Below are positions 45,299 to 53,923 of a stretch of 64,000 nucleotides of DNA, piece by piece. The translations under genes were made by a program, and so were the position numbers. How positions within the stretch are numbered: position 1 is the first letter of the stretch; every line of letters begins with the position of its first letter. Location of the stretch: positions 124,001-188,000 of the forward strand of contig NZ_QGNY01000007.1 of NCBI RefSeq assembly GCF_003173575.1. Direction: 5' to 3'. The stretch comes from Pedobacter paludis (GTDB lineage Bacteria; Bacteroidota; Bacteroidia; Sphingobacteriales; Sphingobacteriaceae). Under the pieces are notes generated by a model, which worked only from the letters and a program-made list of their open reading frames with translations, was not told where the DNA came from and did no database searches.

Positions 45299-46552
45299 TT
45301 AATTCAGAATAATTTCAAAAAAATGCATGCCATCTGAATTGCTATATTCAATATCGAATCCGTAAAGATTACAGATCTGTTTGCTGATGGCAAGTCCAAG
45401 CCCCATACCTTCCGATTCTGTTGATTTTGAAAAACGATCAAACATCCTATTTTGAAGATGGGAGGTTTTACCCGTATTGGAAACCGTAAGCCGATCTGCC
45501 GAAAGGCTTACCGTGATTTTTCCGCCGGCTATATTATGCCTAACCGCATTGCTAAAAAGATTGTTTAATAAAATATCGGCCAGGTAACGGCTCATATTTA
45601 CCTTTCGTGAGGATAAATGGAGCGATACATTAAGTTTGTCTCGCTCAAAAAGTTCTTGAAACTGGCGGGTTTTAAGTTCGATCATGTCCTTAAAATCAAT
45701 TTCCTGCGTATCTGAAATTAAGTTGTTCTCAATCTTAGCCAGTAACAATAAGGATTGATGAAGTCTGGAAAGTCTACCCGTTGCTTGGTAGATGTCTTCC
45801 AACAGAGCGCCCTGTTGCTCGGTAAAAGATTCTGTCTGGAGTAAAGAATCAAGCTTTGAATTGATTACGGCCAAAGGTGTCATCATTTCATGCGATGCAT
45901 TATCGGTAAAGCTCTTAAGCTCTTTATAATCTTGCCTAACTTTTTCGGCCATTGCATTTACCGATTTATTTAGCTCGTTAAATTCATCAATTCGTGTTGG
46001 TTCTTCTATGATGTGTTCCATTTTGGTTACCTCAAAAGCTTTCATATGATGGAGAATGGCATAAAAAGGTTTCCAAAGCCTATTTAAAACAAAACGATTG
46101 ATCAATAAAAGTGTTATCAGTAAAAAAATCATCACCGCTAGGGTAATAAGCAGAATAATCCGAACCAAATCTTCTGATTCGACACGCGATTTGGTAATGG
46201 TTACGATGATGGTTTTGTCATTAAGATTAACAGTTGTTACCAAGCGTCTGCCAGGTTCCTGTTCATTTTCTTTTGGGTTTAAGTAAGTGGTGTAACTAAA
46301 CTCCCGAATGTCATCAGTATTACTTTTAGGCCTACGATAAGAAACCTGCTGATCTAGGTAGGTTGCTGGCAAGGGTAATTTTTTGTACGTACGGGTGTAC
46401 TGCCTGATCTCGTTCTCCTCAACGGCCAAATCCTTATCAAGTTTATTGGTCAATATCAAGTGGATAAATAAATAGTAAATTATCCCAGTAATAATGAGAA
46501 CCACAATTGAAGTTAAAATATTGACTCTGTTGTAACGGGTAGATAGTTTCAT
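45299..46552 (-). CDS. Sensor histidine kinase (OmpR-partner type)
   Basis: This 417-residue membrane kinase has a first span at about 12-34, a short periplasmic sensor of about 95 residues, a second span (RIILLITLAVMIFLLITLLL), then a HAMP-like linker. HisKA has His221 in DNASHEMMTPLAV, and the ATPase domain contains NLFSNAVRHN and GMGLGLAISKQ. It overlaps the response-regulator gene by four bases (ATGA), so the pair is a translationally coupled two-component system. It may control the adjacent PepSY/PAP2 genes, as the layout suggests. The stimulus is unknown. Confidence 0.93.
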   Translation of the reverse strand: MKLSTRYNRVNILTSIVVLIITGIIYYLFIHLILTNKLDKDLAVEENEIRQYTRTYKKLPLPATYLDQQVSYRRPKSNTDDIREFSYTTYLNPKENEQEPGRRLVTTVNLNDKTIIVTITKSRVESEDLVRIILLITLAVMIFLLITLLLINRFVLNRLWKPFYAILHHMKAFEVTKMEHIIEEPTRIDEFNELNKSVNAMAEKVRQDYKELKSFTDNASHEMMTPLAVINSKLDSLLQTESFTEQQGALLEDIYQATGRLSRLHQSLLLLAKIENNLISDTQEIDFKDMIELKTRQFQELFERDKLNVSLHLSSRKVNMSRYLADILLNNLFSNAVRHNIAGGKITVSLSADRLTVSNTGKTSHLQNRMFDRFSKSTESEGMGLGLAISKQICNLYGFDIEYSNSDGMHFFEIILN

Positions 46553-47226
46553 TGGTCGCTAAATTTATAGCCTATTCCATAAACCGAACGCAAATAGTCT
46601 TTTGCACCACCCTCACTAAGTTTTTTCTTTAGATTTTTAACGTGGGTATAAATGAAATCGAAATCATCCGATAAATCCATTTCATCGCCCCAGAGATGTT
46701 CTGCCATGGCATTCTTGGTAACCACTTTGTTCCTGTTAGATAGAAAATAAACCAGCAGATCAAACTCCTTTTTTGTTAAACCCACTTCGGTTTTACCAAC
46801 AGTTGTTTTCATGGCCACAACATCTACATTAATGTCATTAAAGGTAATAATGTTGTTTCCGTCAAAATTTTTCCGCCGTACTATGGCACTTACCCTTGCC
46901 TTAAGCTCCGAAAGGTGAAAGGGCTTAACCAAATAATCATCTGCTCCAAGATCAAGCCCAGCCAATCGATCATCAAGAGAATGCCTGGCAGATATAATTA
47001 AAACACCATCTTTCTTTTTAGAATTTTTAAGATTGGTTAAAAGTTCAAGTCCTTCTCCATCAGGAAGACCGAGATCCAATAAAATACAATCGTAGTTATA
47101 CAGCGATATTTTTTCTGATGCCGAAGCAAAATTTACGGCATGCTCACAAATGTTTCCCTCGCCTGTAAAGTAATCGAGGATACTTTCGTAAAGTGCAGGT
47201 TCATCTTCTATAACCAAAATTTTCAT
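46549..47226 (-). CDS. OmpR/PhoB-family response regulator
   Basis: The frame is open to 47241, but the ATG at 47226 (MKILVIEDEPALYE) gives the standard receiver N-terminus and 225 residues. The phosphoacceptor is Asp51 in ILLDLGLPD, with conserved Lys in VKPFHLSEL. The C-terminal winged helix (about 125-222) contains LTKKEFDLLVYFLSNRN and TVGK beforehand, and ends VYGIGYKFSD. It is the DNA-binding partner of the kinase encoded directly downstream with a four-base overlap. Confidence 0.95.
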   Translation of the reverse strand: MKILVIEDEPALYESILDYFTGEGNICEHAVNFASASEKISLYNYDCILLDLGLPDGEGLELLTNLKNSKKKDGVLIISARHSLDDRLAGLDLGADDYLVKPFHLSELKARVSAIVRRKNFDGNNIITFNDINVDVVAMKTTVGKTEVGLTKKEFDLLVYFLSNRNKVVTKNAMAEHLWGDEMDLSDDFDFIYTHVKNLKKKLSEGGAKDYLRSVYGIGYKFSDQ

Positions 47227-47307
47227 GGTGTAAATTATCAAATTAAGCCGAAATTATAAAGCCTTTCTAACACTAGAACCCGCTGTGGCGACATTTAAAA
47301 TCGGAGA

Positions 47308-47907
47308 TTAAGTAATTCTTTTAAGTAACAGGGATATGTTATCTGCTTTCTTTTCCTGTAAAACTGTTTTTCCAAATATGGTAAAGTATTCGTGCTGCTG
47401 AAGCATATGCAGATTAAGTTTATCCCATGCAAGCTGGGAATATTCCAAATCGAGATTTTCTTTCCACTCTGCTTTTAACCTACTGGCATAATCCTGATAG
47501 TTTTTAAGTGAAAAATGAAAGAAATCGGCATCGCAGATTACAGCTTCAAGCTCATTTTTAGGGTTTTGAGGGAACTTTGTTGCCAAAATACAGTTCCTAA
47601 CCATTTCTGTTCTTTTCGCATCAAAACCGTTTTGCATTAAAAATGCAGTGGCTATATTTGCGCTCGCTTCCTCATGACCTGCATATTTTTCGGTGTACCC
47701 TACATCATGCAAAAACGCTGCAAGGATAACCACCAATTTCTCCTCTTCTAAAAGTCCAATGGCATTCCCTATAATTTGAACGCCCTCTACAACAAGTAAT
47801 GTATGTTCTAAGTTATGGAAATACATTTTCTCTGAAAGCCTATTTCTCAGCTGTTCCCTAACGAAATTTTCTACTCTGTTTAATAGCGGCTCAACTGTTT
47901 TGTTCAT
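47308..47907 (-). CDS. HD-domain phosphohydrolase
   Basis: This 199-residue soluble HD-superfamily protein has candidate metal ligands in HNLEHT (His31/His35), the paired His67-Asp68 in AAFLHDVGYTEKY, then GHEE, and a later acidic VICDADFFHF. The layout resembles small HD hydrolases acting on nucleotides. The family is broad, so the substrate remains open. It is a single gene between the two-component system and the divergent EamA transporter. A TATTATTG near-match to the -7 element lies about 30 bases upstream. Confidence 0.85.
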   Translation of the reverse strand: MNKTVEPLLNRVENFVREQLRNRLSEKMYFHNLEHTLLVVEGVQIIGNAIGLLEEEKLVVILAAFLHDVGYTEKYAGHEEASANIATAFLMQNGFDAKRTEMVRNCILATKFPQNPKNELEAVICDADFFHFSLKNYQDYASRLKAEWKENLDLEYSQLAWDKLNLHMLQQHEYFTIFGKTVLQEKKADNISLLLKRIT

Positions 47908-48005
47908 TCAGATTAATTTAATCTGGTGCAATAATAAAGGTGAATTCTGGAGTAAATCTGTAGCAACAATTTGATTTTGGATCGAGATTCAACTTTACTA
48001 CAGAA

Positions 48006-48040
48006 TTGAAAGGTATATTGGAATTTGAACTTTAATTTTG
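48006..48040 (+). promoter_or_regulatory. Promoter of the EamA transporter gene
   Basis: TTGA (48006-48009) lies 23 bases before a perfect -7 element TAATTTTG (48033-48040), which ends four bases before the ATG at 48045. Transcription should begin at or inside the start codon. Confidence 0.5.
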
Positions 48041-48044
48041 AAAT

Positions 48045-48458
48045 ATGTGGAAATATTATGCAATCTTATCGGCATTCTTTGCGGCAGCAACAGCAATATT
48101 GGCCAAAATCGGGATAAAAGGTGTAAACGGAAACCTTGCTACAGCCATTAGAACAGTTGTAATCCTTTTTATTGCTTGGGGAATTGTGCTGGCCAGCGGA
48201 GAAATTTCCGAACTGAAAACACTTAGCAAAAACAACCTCATCTTTCTTGCACTTTCAGGTGTAGCAACAGGCCTCTCCTGGATCTTTTATTTTAAGGCTT
48301 TAGAAACTGGAAATGTTTCAAAAGTTGCGCCAATTGATAAATTGAGTGTTGCAATTGCAATGGGACTTGCATTTTTAATTCTCAAAGAACCAATTGATAC
48401 TAAAACGTTAATTGGCGGATTAATGATTGTTGGTGGAAGTCTGGTTATTCTATTGTAA
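48045..48458 (+). CDS. Half-size EamA/DMT-family transporter
   Basis: The 137 residues form five predicted membrane spans, starting YYAILSAFFAAATAILAKIG and ending LIGGLMIVGGSLVILL. This is one EamA repeat (full-length members have two, about 300 residues), so the protein probably works as a dimer, like small multidrug-resistance relatives. The conserved FLILKEPI and APIDKLSVAIA segments are present. The substrate is unknown. A perfect -7 element ends four bases before the ATG. Methionine aminopeptidase follows after 93 bases. Confidence 0.88.
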   Translation: MWKYYAILSAFFAAATAILAKIGIKGVNGNLATAIRTVVILFIAWGIVLASGEISELKTLSKNNLIFLALSGVATGLSWIFYFKALETGNVSKVAPIDKLSVAIAMGLAFLILKEPIDTKTLIGGLMIVGGSLVILL

Positions 48459-48538
48459 TTCCGAACCATAATGGTTACTTATTTTACCCAAAGCCGATTA
48501 CTAATCTGAATTACAAAAAGCTTTTGAAAACTTATTAG

Positions 48539-48546
48539 TAATTTTG
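48539..48546 (+). promoter_or_regulatory. Promoter -7 element of map
   Basis: TAATTTTG is an exact TAnnTTTG match ending five bases before the map start codon at 48552. TTTTG at 48522-48526 is too close to be an ideal -33 box. The message would be leaderless or nearly so. Confidence 0.5.
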
Positions 48547-48551
48547 CGCCC

Positions 48552-49349
48552 ATGATTTTTTACAAAACCGAAGAACAAGTAGAACTGATGCGAATCAGTG
48601 CACTTTTAGTAAGCGAAACCCTATCCGAAATCGCGAAGATCTTACGTCCAGGCTTACAGACTATTGAAATTGATAAACTGGCGAATGAATTTATTTTGGA
48701 TAATGGCGCTGTACCATCATTTTACAATTACCACGGCTTCCCTCACCACATTATAACCTCGGTAAATGATGTTGTGGTACACGGTTTTCCAGGTAAGGAA
48801 ACCTTAAAAGATGGTGATATTATTACGGTTGATGTTGGAGTAATCAAGAACGAATATCACGGAGACCATGCCTATACCTTCGTAATTGGCGATGCAAGTG
48901 AAGAAGTTTTAGATCTGGTAAGAACAACAAAGGAATCACTTTTTGTAGGTATAAAAGAAGCCGTTGTGGGTAAAAGGTTAGGTGATATCGGTTTTGCGAT
49001 TCAAAATCATAATGAAAAGAAGGGATATGGTGTTGTAAGAGATTTTGTTGGTCACGGACTTGGAAAAAGCATGCACGAAGATCCGCAGGTACCCAACTAT
49101 GGTAAAAGAGGCAGTGGTTTATTGCTAAAGGAAAATCTGGTATTGGCAATCGAACCCATGATTAATCTCGGTAAAAAGGAAGTATTTATCGAAAAAGATG
49201 GGTGGACAGTGAGAACGAAAGACGGAAAACCTTCGGTACACTTTGAACATGATGTGTGCATTAAGAAAGGTGAAGCACTTATTTTATCTGATTACACACC
49301 TATTGAGGCTGCAGAAAAAAACAATGCAAATCTGAAATTAAGCTCCTAA
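48552..49349 (+). CDS. map: Type I methionine aminopeptidase
   Basis: This 265-residue enzyme removes the initiator methionine from nascent proteins. The dimetal ligands are all present: Asp94 (ITVDVG), Asp105 (GDHAYTF), His168 (FVGHGLGKSMHE), Glu201 (AIEPM) and Glu232 (FEHD). The active-site His77 lies in VVVHGF. There is no zinc-finger extension, so it is the bacterial type I form. It is not next to the ribosomal protein or adenylate kinase genes that often flank map, so this may be a second, stand-alone copy. A terminator follows. Confidence 0.96.
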   Translation: MIFYKTEEQVELMRISALLVSETLSEIAKILRPGLQTIEIDKLANEFILDNGAVPSFYNYHGFPHHIITSVNDVVVHGFPGKETLKDGDIITVDVGVIKNEYHGDHAYTFVIGDASEEVLDLVRTTKESLFVGIKEAVVGKRLGDIGFAIQNHNEKKGYGVVRDFVGHGLGKSMHEDPQVPNYGKRGSGLLLKENLVLAIEPMINLGKKEVFIEKDGWTVRTKDGKPSVHFEHDVCIKKGEALILSDYTPIEAAEKNNANLKLSS

Positions 49350-49424
49350 TCGTTAATGATAAAACAAATCCCGAATCAGGTTTGATGCTTTTTAAATGGC
49401 AAACAAGCCTGAAATAAAATAAAA

Positions 49425-49465
49425 TTAAGGTGCTCAAATTGAAATAATTCTTTTGAACACCTTAA
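49425..49465. terminator. Bidirectional terminator between map and the protease gene
   Basis: TTAAGGTG (49425-49432) pairs with CACCTTAA (49458-49465). The stem is extended inwards by TCAAA/TTTGA after one mismatch. Flanking A and T runs suit both strands, matching its place between convergent genes. Confidence 0.6.
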
Positions 49466-49493
49466 AATGGAGCGCGAAAAATTTATTTGAATT

Positions 49494-51173
49494 TTATCTC
49501 ATCAAAGCTTTGCCCATAAAGCTTAGCAAAACTTTGGTCGGCACGCAGATGGTTGCGGTTCTGCTGAACCTGGCGATGTTTATTCCATAGAAATTTCCAT
49601 TTAAATCAAATATGGGCGTTCCACATGCTGTGGGTTTAATGGCGCCATCCTGCGCAAAAACCTGCTCGAAACCATCTCTCCTCACGGATTTTCCACCTTC
49701 AAATTGCTCTGCAGGATGATTAAAAACAGCCTGTGCTTTTTGCTCTAGAGGAATAATCTTGGTTTTTTTTATGCCATCACTAATCCATTCAAAAGTCACT
49801 TCATCATCTGCCCAAAAATTAAGAATTGCCGGTGCAAACTCACTGGCTTTGGTTAGGCTTTTACCATTAATGGAAACAAGCTCATCTCCTACTTTTAAAC
49901 CTGCTCTACCTGCTGGGCCATCTGGTTTAATTAATGAAAATTGAATCGGACTAGAATTGTAAACCACCATCGCACCCAAATAAGCCTGACTATTTACCTT
50001 TGGCAAACTAAAGACAGAACTACTTAAAATGCAATGAGTTAAACCACCATCTGGCATAACGGTATATAAAAACTTTCCCATTTCAATTTTTTGTTCATTG
50101 CCAGCCGAACTCAAATGGATTCCACCGTCTATATTTTTATCGGTCTGCAGAAGTATCAAATCATCATCTTGGTCTTTTGCAATTATCTTTAGGGGCATTT
50201 TTACACCACCCATAACCACCACCGGATTAGAGCCCACCATGGTGTTTTTGCTAAAAAACACCTGCTTTTTTTCTCCATTTAAACTTTGAAAATTAATAAG
50301 CGTTGCCCCGATATTTGCCAACGAACCTTTGAGATTGCTCTCTATAACGAAACTAACATTAGAAGCGGGCTTAATCCGGCTAAAATCTGGTTTTAGAAGC
50401 ATTGATTCATTCTCCTGCTGGATAATCTTTTGCATTGGATCAACCGCAACGCTGTCTTTATTTTCTGGAAAACGATTATAATTATACCCTAAGTTTAGAG
50501 CTGTCCAATATTTTCGATAAAGATCAATCGGAATTTCGAAATTTTGATCTTCAGATACATCGATTGCACTATGCAGCCCAATAACCCTACCCATATAATC
50601 AAACAATGGCCCACCAGAATCGCCCGGTTCCATTTTACAGCTCGAGCGTATAAAGCCATAGGTATTTCTCACTTCTTCAATTCTTCCTAAGCGCAGGGTT
50701 GGCAAGTTTTGGTTCAAACTCTCCGGATAAGATATACTGATGCAGGGCTCATTTTTAACTAAACTGGAAGAAAAACCCATTTCTGCAAAGGGCCAAATCC
50801 CTTTATCCACAATTTTCATCATGCCCACATCGGGTATACCTGGTGTTTCCTTATTGTCTATTCTCCCCAAAGCCATTGCGATACATTCTTTTCCATCTGG
50901 AAAAAAGACCTTATAATTGTTTCCAGGGATAATGGTATGCGCAGCGGTAAGGATATATCCATCAGCAGATACTACAACTCCACTAAACTGAGCACTTGTG
51001 CGCTGGTTTTGCTGTACGTCAAACCCCCACATCCGAACACTTGCGCCATACGCTTTTTTAACTGCTGTGTTAATTTTAGTTTGAAATTTATCAATTTGCT
51101 TAGTCTGCGCATCAACATAGTGGTTAAAGCACAACAATAAAATTAGAGTGAAAAGACTTGGTTTTATTTTCAT
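49494..51173 (-). CDS. Secreted trypsin-like protease with PDZ and degenerate second protease domain
   Basis: The protein has 559 residues with a signal peptide (FTLILLLCFNHYVDAQ). Domain 1 (about 35-225) is an HtrA/DegP-type serine protease with complete triad: His79 (LTAAHT), Asp115 (IPDVGM) and Ser186 (PGDSGGP). Residues about 275-400 and 500-555 read like a second trypsin fold into which a PDZ domain (about 400-475, GPAGRAGLKVGDELVSING) is inserted. It keeps a DDLILLQ strand, but the nucleophile segment is TACGTPIFD where GNSGGP is expected. This half is therefore probably catalytically dead and regulatory. It is likely a periplasmic or envelope quality-control protease. It is single, with its own terminator region. 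Confidence 0.86.
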   Translation of the reverse strand: MKIKPSLFTLILLLCFNHYVDAQTKQIDKFQTKINTAVKKAYGASVRMWGFDVQQNQRTSAQFSGVVVSADGYILTAAHTIIPGNNYKVFFPDGKECIAMALGRIDNKETPGIPDVGMMKIVDKGIWPFAEMGFSSSLVKNEPCISISYPESLNQNLPTLRLGRIEEVRNTYGFIRSSCKMEPGDSGGPLFDYMGRVIGLHSAIDVSEDQNFEIPIDLYRKYWTALNLGYNYNRFPENKDSVAVDPMQKIIQQENESMLLKPDFSRIKPASNVSFVIESNLKGSLANIGATLINFQSLNGEKKQVFFSKNTMVGSNPVVVMGGVKMPLKIIAKDQDDDLILLQTDKNIDGGIHLSSAGNEQKIEMGKFLYTVMPDGGLTHCILSSSVFSLPKVNSQAYLGAMVVYNSSPIQFSLIKPDGPAGRAGLKVGDELVSINGKSLTKASEFAPAILNFWADDEVTFEWISDGIKKTKIIPLEQKAQAVFNHPAEQFEGGKSVRRDGFEQVFAQDGAIKPTACGTPIFDLNGNFYGINIARFSRTATICVPTKVLLSFMGKALMR

Positions 51174-51202
51174 TGTTAAATTTTATATTTAATCAAGATC
51201 GG

Positions 51203-51238
51203 CAATAAAAAAGGTATGGCCATTTTATAGACCATACC
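51203..51238 (-). terminator. Intrinsic terminator of uptake locus 2
   Basis: On the minus strand GGTATGGTC and GGCCATACC (plus-strand 51213-51221 and 51230-51238) form a nine-pair stem with one G-U pair over eight bases, followed directly by TTTTTTATT. It ends the operon 52 bases after the thioredoxin stop. Confidence 0.85.
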
Positions 51239-51290
51239 GATCGCATAGGTAAATGAGTAATTAATTTTTTTTAGCTTCCTATAAATTTGC

Positions 51291-52424
51291 TTAATTAAAT
51301 AGTTCTGCAAGTTTTTTATTTAAGGGTTCCCCTCTTAAACCATTTCCAATAATTTTGCCTTGAGCATCTACCAAGAAACTTGCAGGTACCGCACGAACGC
51401 CGTACAAACGACCAACCTCGTTATTCCAGCCTTTCAAATCGGAAACATGCAACCAGTCCAGTTGATCTTTTTCAATGGCTTCCAACCAGCGCTCCTTAAC
51501 GTTATCTAACGAAACAGAGATAATTTCGAAACCTTTATCTTTATATGTTTTATATTGTTTTACCAGGTTTGGGTTTTCCGCTCTGCATGGTCCGCACCAG
51601 CTTGCCCAAAACTCTACCAATACAACTTTTCCTTTTAAACTAGCTAAAGAAATCGGTTTACCGACTACATCGTTCTGGGTAAATAAGGGCGCTGGCTTTC
51701 CAACAGCTGTAATTTCATTTGCTGAAATCCGCTGTGCAAGTTCTTTGCCCATATCCGTGGTTTGATATTCTTTTTTCAGTGCATTAAACAAGGGTTGCAC
51801 CTTTGCTACATCCACCTTACTACCCGCAGCTTCAGAAAGTGCGACAAGCGCAAAATAAGATTCGGGGTGTTCTTTCGCGAAAACGAACTGCTTATCTGTA
51901 CGATTTTGGATGTTTTTTCTAAAACGCAGATCAACATGACTTTTAAAGGTACTGTCTTTCTGCTGTTCTGGAGTACCGCTGTTAAAATCGGCATTCACAG
52001 CTTTGGTAAGTGCCATGATGGTACCACCGATTGCTTTATTGTAAGCATCATATTCCTGATATACCTTAGAACCGGAAAATACCGCGTTTTCTAAAGAATC
52101 CTTTGAAGTAATCGTTACCTGTTCTTTTCCAAAATAGAAATAGATCACGTCGCCAGTGTAAACCGCTTTTCCTTTTCCTCCTCCTGAATGATCGAGCGCC
52201 ATCCGTGCATATGAATTGCCAGAAACATAGCCGGTAAATTTAAAACTGCCGTTAACTAAAGCAACAGAATCTTCATGTCCTACACCATTATCCATGTAAT
52301 CGATATATGCCATGGCAGGTTTTCCTAAATTCCCGATTTTTCCCGTTAAGCTAAAATTCGGAGTCTGCGCCCAGGCCATTGCTGGCAACAAAAGAACGCT
52401 TAATACTAATTTTGATATTTTCAT
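51291..52424 (-). CDS. TlpA-like thioredoxin with DUF4369 domain (locus 2)
   Basis: This 377-residue protein has a signal peptide (LVLSVLLLPAMAWAQ), a DUF4369-like beta domain (about 22-120), a helical linker and a thioredoxin fold. The active site is WCGPC (Cys277, Cys280) after VEFWAS, with cis-proline in RAVPASFLVD. WCGPC is the classical thioredoxin motif, whereas the two locus 1 paralogues have WCVPC and WCAPC. It is the last gene of uptake locus 2, followed by a strong terminator. It probably provides periplasmic disulfide reduction linked to uptake, a role that is inferred from repeated association. Confidence 0.91.
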   Translation of the reverse strand: MKISKLVLSVLLLPAMAWAQTPNFSLTGKIGNLGKPAMAYIDYMDNGVGHEDSVALVNGSFKFTGYVSGNSYARMALDHSGGGKGKAVYTGDVIYFYFGKEQVTITSKDSLENAVFSGSKVYQEYDAYNKAIGGTIMALTKAVNADFNSGTPEQQKDSTFKSHVDLRFRKNIQNRTDKQFVFAKEHPESYFALVALSEAAGSKVDVAKVQPLFNALKKEYQTTDMGKELAQRISANEITAVGKPAPLFTQNDVVGKPISLASLKGKVVLVEFWASWCGPCRAENPNLVKQYKTYKDKGFEIISVSLDNVKERWLEAIEKDQLDWLHVSDLKGWNNEVGRLYGVRAVPASFLVDAQGKIIGNGLRGEPLNKKLAELFN

Positions 52425-52470
52425 TTTCGTGTTTATGTTAAAGGTTTGAATGTGGCTTGTGGGCCAATTG

Positions 52471-53901
52471 TTATTTTCGGATTACGATATCTACAGGAGC
52501 TCCCGGTATACCATTAATGGTTTGTGTAATTACTCCGTTTTTGCCAACGCTTACATCAACCGTATAAACGGCGCCGGTTGCACCAACCGTAAGTGTGTTG
52601 TCGTCTGTACTAATCTTAAGCATAGATACCTTTTTGCCACCAAAGTCTGCATCCAGAACTCTCAAATCTTCATTAAGCGGATTATATCTGTAAATTTTAT
52701 CGTTAGAGGTGAAATAGAATACATTTAAACTGTTTCTTTGCCATTTGGTGTCGGCATTAACCAAGGATGCACCTTTAAAAATGCGCTTGTACTCAGCTTT
52801 GATTTTCTTGTTTACCGAATCAAATTGATAGGTGAATGCCAGTTCATAAATACTTCCATCAGCGGCTTTGAAAAATGCATAGTATGTGCCAGATTGACCA
52901 GTTTGCATAAAAAGCAAATTATCCATCCCAATATTCATTGGATCGAAACCTGTTCCTGTTTGATCCACAATATAATCTTTACCGAGATAGCTTCCATCGC
53001 CTGCAAAGGTTACAAAGCCCTTAGATTTTGTATCAAAAGCAAAGTAGAAAGATCCCGCATGCGTAAAATATTTTGATAACGAATAATCGCCAGCCTGCTC
53101 GTTTGCAAACTTGCCGTAATCTGGCGCAAATGGAGCGGTAGAAAGAACGCCCACATAGAGTTTGCCATTTACAACACCAGTTGGCACCGTACCCATATAA
53201 GCCTCCAGATAACCGGGAACTATGGTGCCAGGCTGGGTAAAGAACTGGTCGTTAAAGTAACTTTTCCTCAACAGGGTACTGGCATCTAAAACAGGGCTTT
53301 TTTTAGTTTGATCGTTGCACAATATCCAAAACTCCTGTTTGGTAATGGGCTGGTATGGAAGCGGATCAGAAAAGTAGAGCTGTACCGGATTATTGGGTAA
53401 AACCTCTCCATGAAATGCATTGTAAATATCTGCGATTACCGTTTTATTATCGGGTTTTATAAATGATAACTTGGTTACCCCATTATCCACAGTCAGCACC
53501 AATTTACCTGAGGTAAACTGGGTACTTCCATTTACTTTAAAAGGCAATACATATTTAAGTCCATTACGTTTATCGGTAATAATCAGCTTTGCTGTACGTA
53601 AACCAGGACCCAGATTGTAAACAATTCTTAATGGATATCCTGTATAAACGGCTTCGCGAAGTTCTTCCTGTACGGTAATTCTCCACTCATAAGATAAATC
53701 GGTGAGCGGGTTTGCGCCCTCTAAAGCAACCTTGGGTTTTAACACCAGCGAATCACCAAGAAGTGCTGCAAAGGTAGAATCCTTGAAAGCACTTAAGGTT
53801 GGTTCTGACGGTGGATGATAATCGTAATTGCCCAAATCCTTTTTACAGGCCGTATATAAACTGGCCACAATGGCCAGTATTAAAATCAGTTTTAATTTCA
53901 T
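52471..53901 (-). CDS. PKD-like family surface lipoprotein
   Basis: The frame is open to 53955, but the ATG at 53901 starts a proper lipoprotein signal (ILILAIVASLYTAC, acylated Cys19) and gives 476 residues. An N-terminal Ig/PKD-like region (SYEWRITVQEELREAVYTGY) is followed by strands that could form a beta-propeller-like body (KQEFWILCNDQTKKS, LNVFYFTSNDKIYRYNPLNE). PKD-like lipoproteins of this size accompany SusCD and DUF4843 lipoproteins in Bacteroidota. It probably binds the ligand at the cell surface. The start is 22 bases past the DUF4843 stop codon. Confidence 0.8.
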   Translation of the reverse strand: MKLKLILILAIVASLYTACKKDLGNYDYHPPSEPTLSAFKDSTFAALLGDSLVLKPKVALEGANPLTDLSYEWRITVQEELREAVYTGYPLRIVYNLGPGLRTAKLIITDKRNGLKYVLPFKVNGSTQFTSGKLVLTVDNGVTKLSFIKPDNKTVIADIYNAFHGEVLPNNPVQLYFSDPLPYQPITKQEFWILCNDQTKKSPVLDASTLLRKSYFNDQFFTQPGTIVPGYLEAYMGTVPTGVVNGKLYVGVLSTAPFAPDYGKFANEQAGDYSLSKYFTHAGSFYFAFDTKSKGFVTFAGDGSYLGKDYIVDQTGTGFDPMNIGMDNLLFMQTGQSGTYYAFFKAADGSIYELAFTYQFDSVNKKIKAEYKRIFKGASLVNADTKWQRNSLNVFYFTSNDKIYRYNPLNEDLRVLDADFGGKKVSMLKISTDDNTLTVGATGAVYTVDVSVGKNGVITQTINGIPGAPVDIVIRK

Positions 53902-53923
53902 CTTACTTTGTTTTAATGAAATG

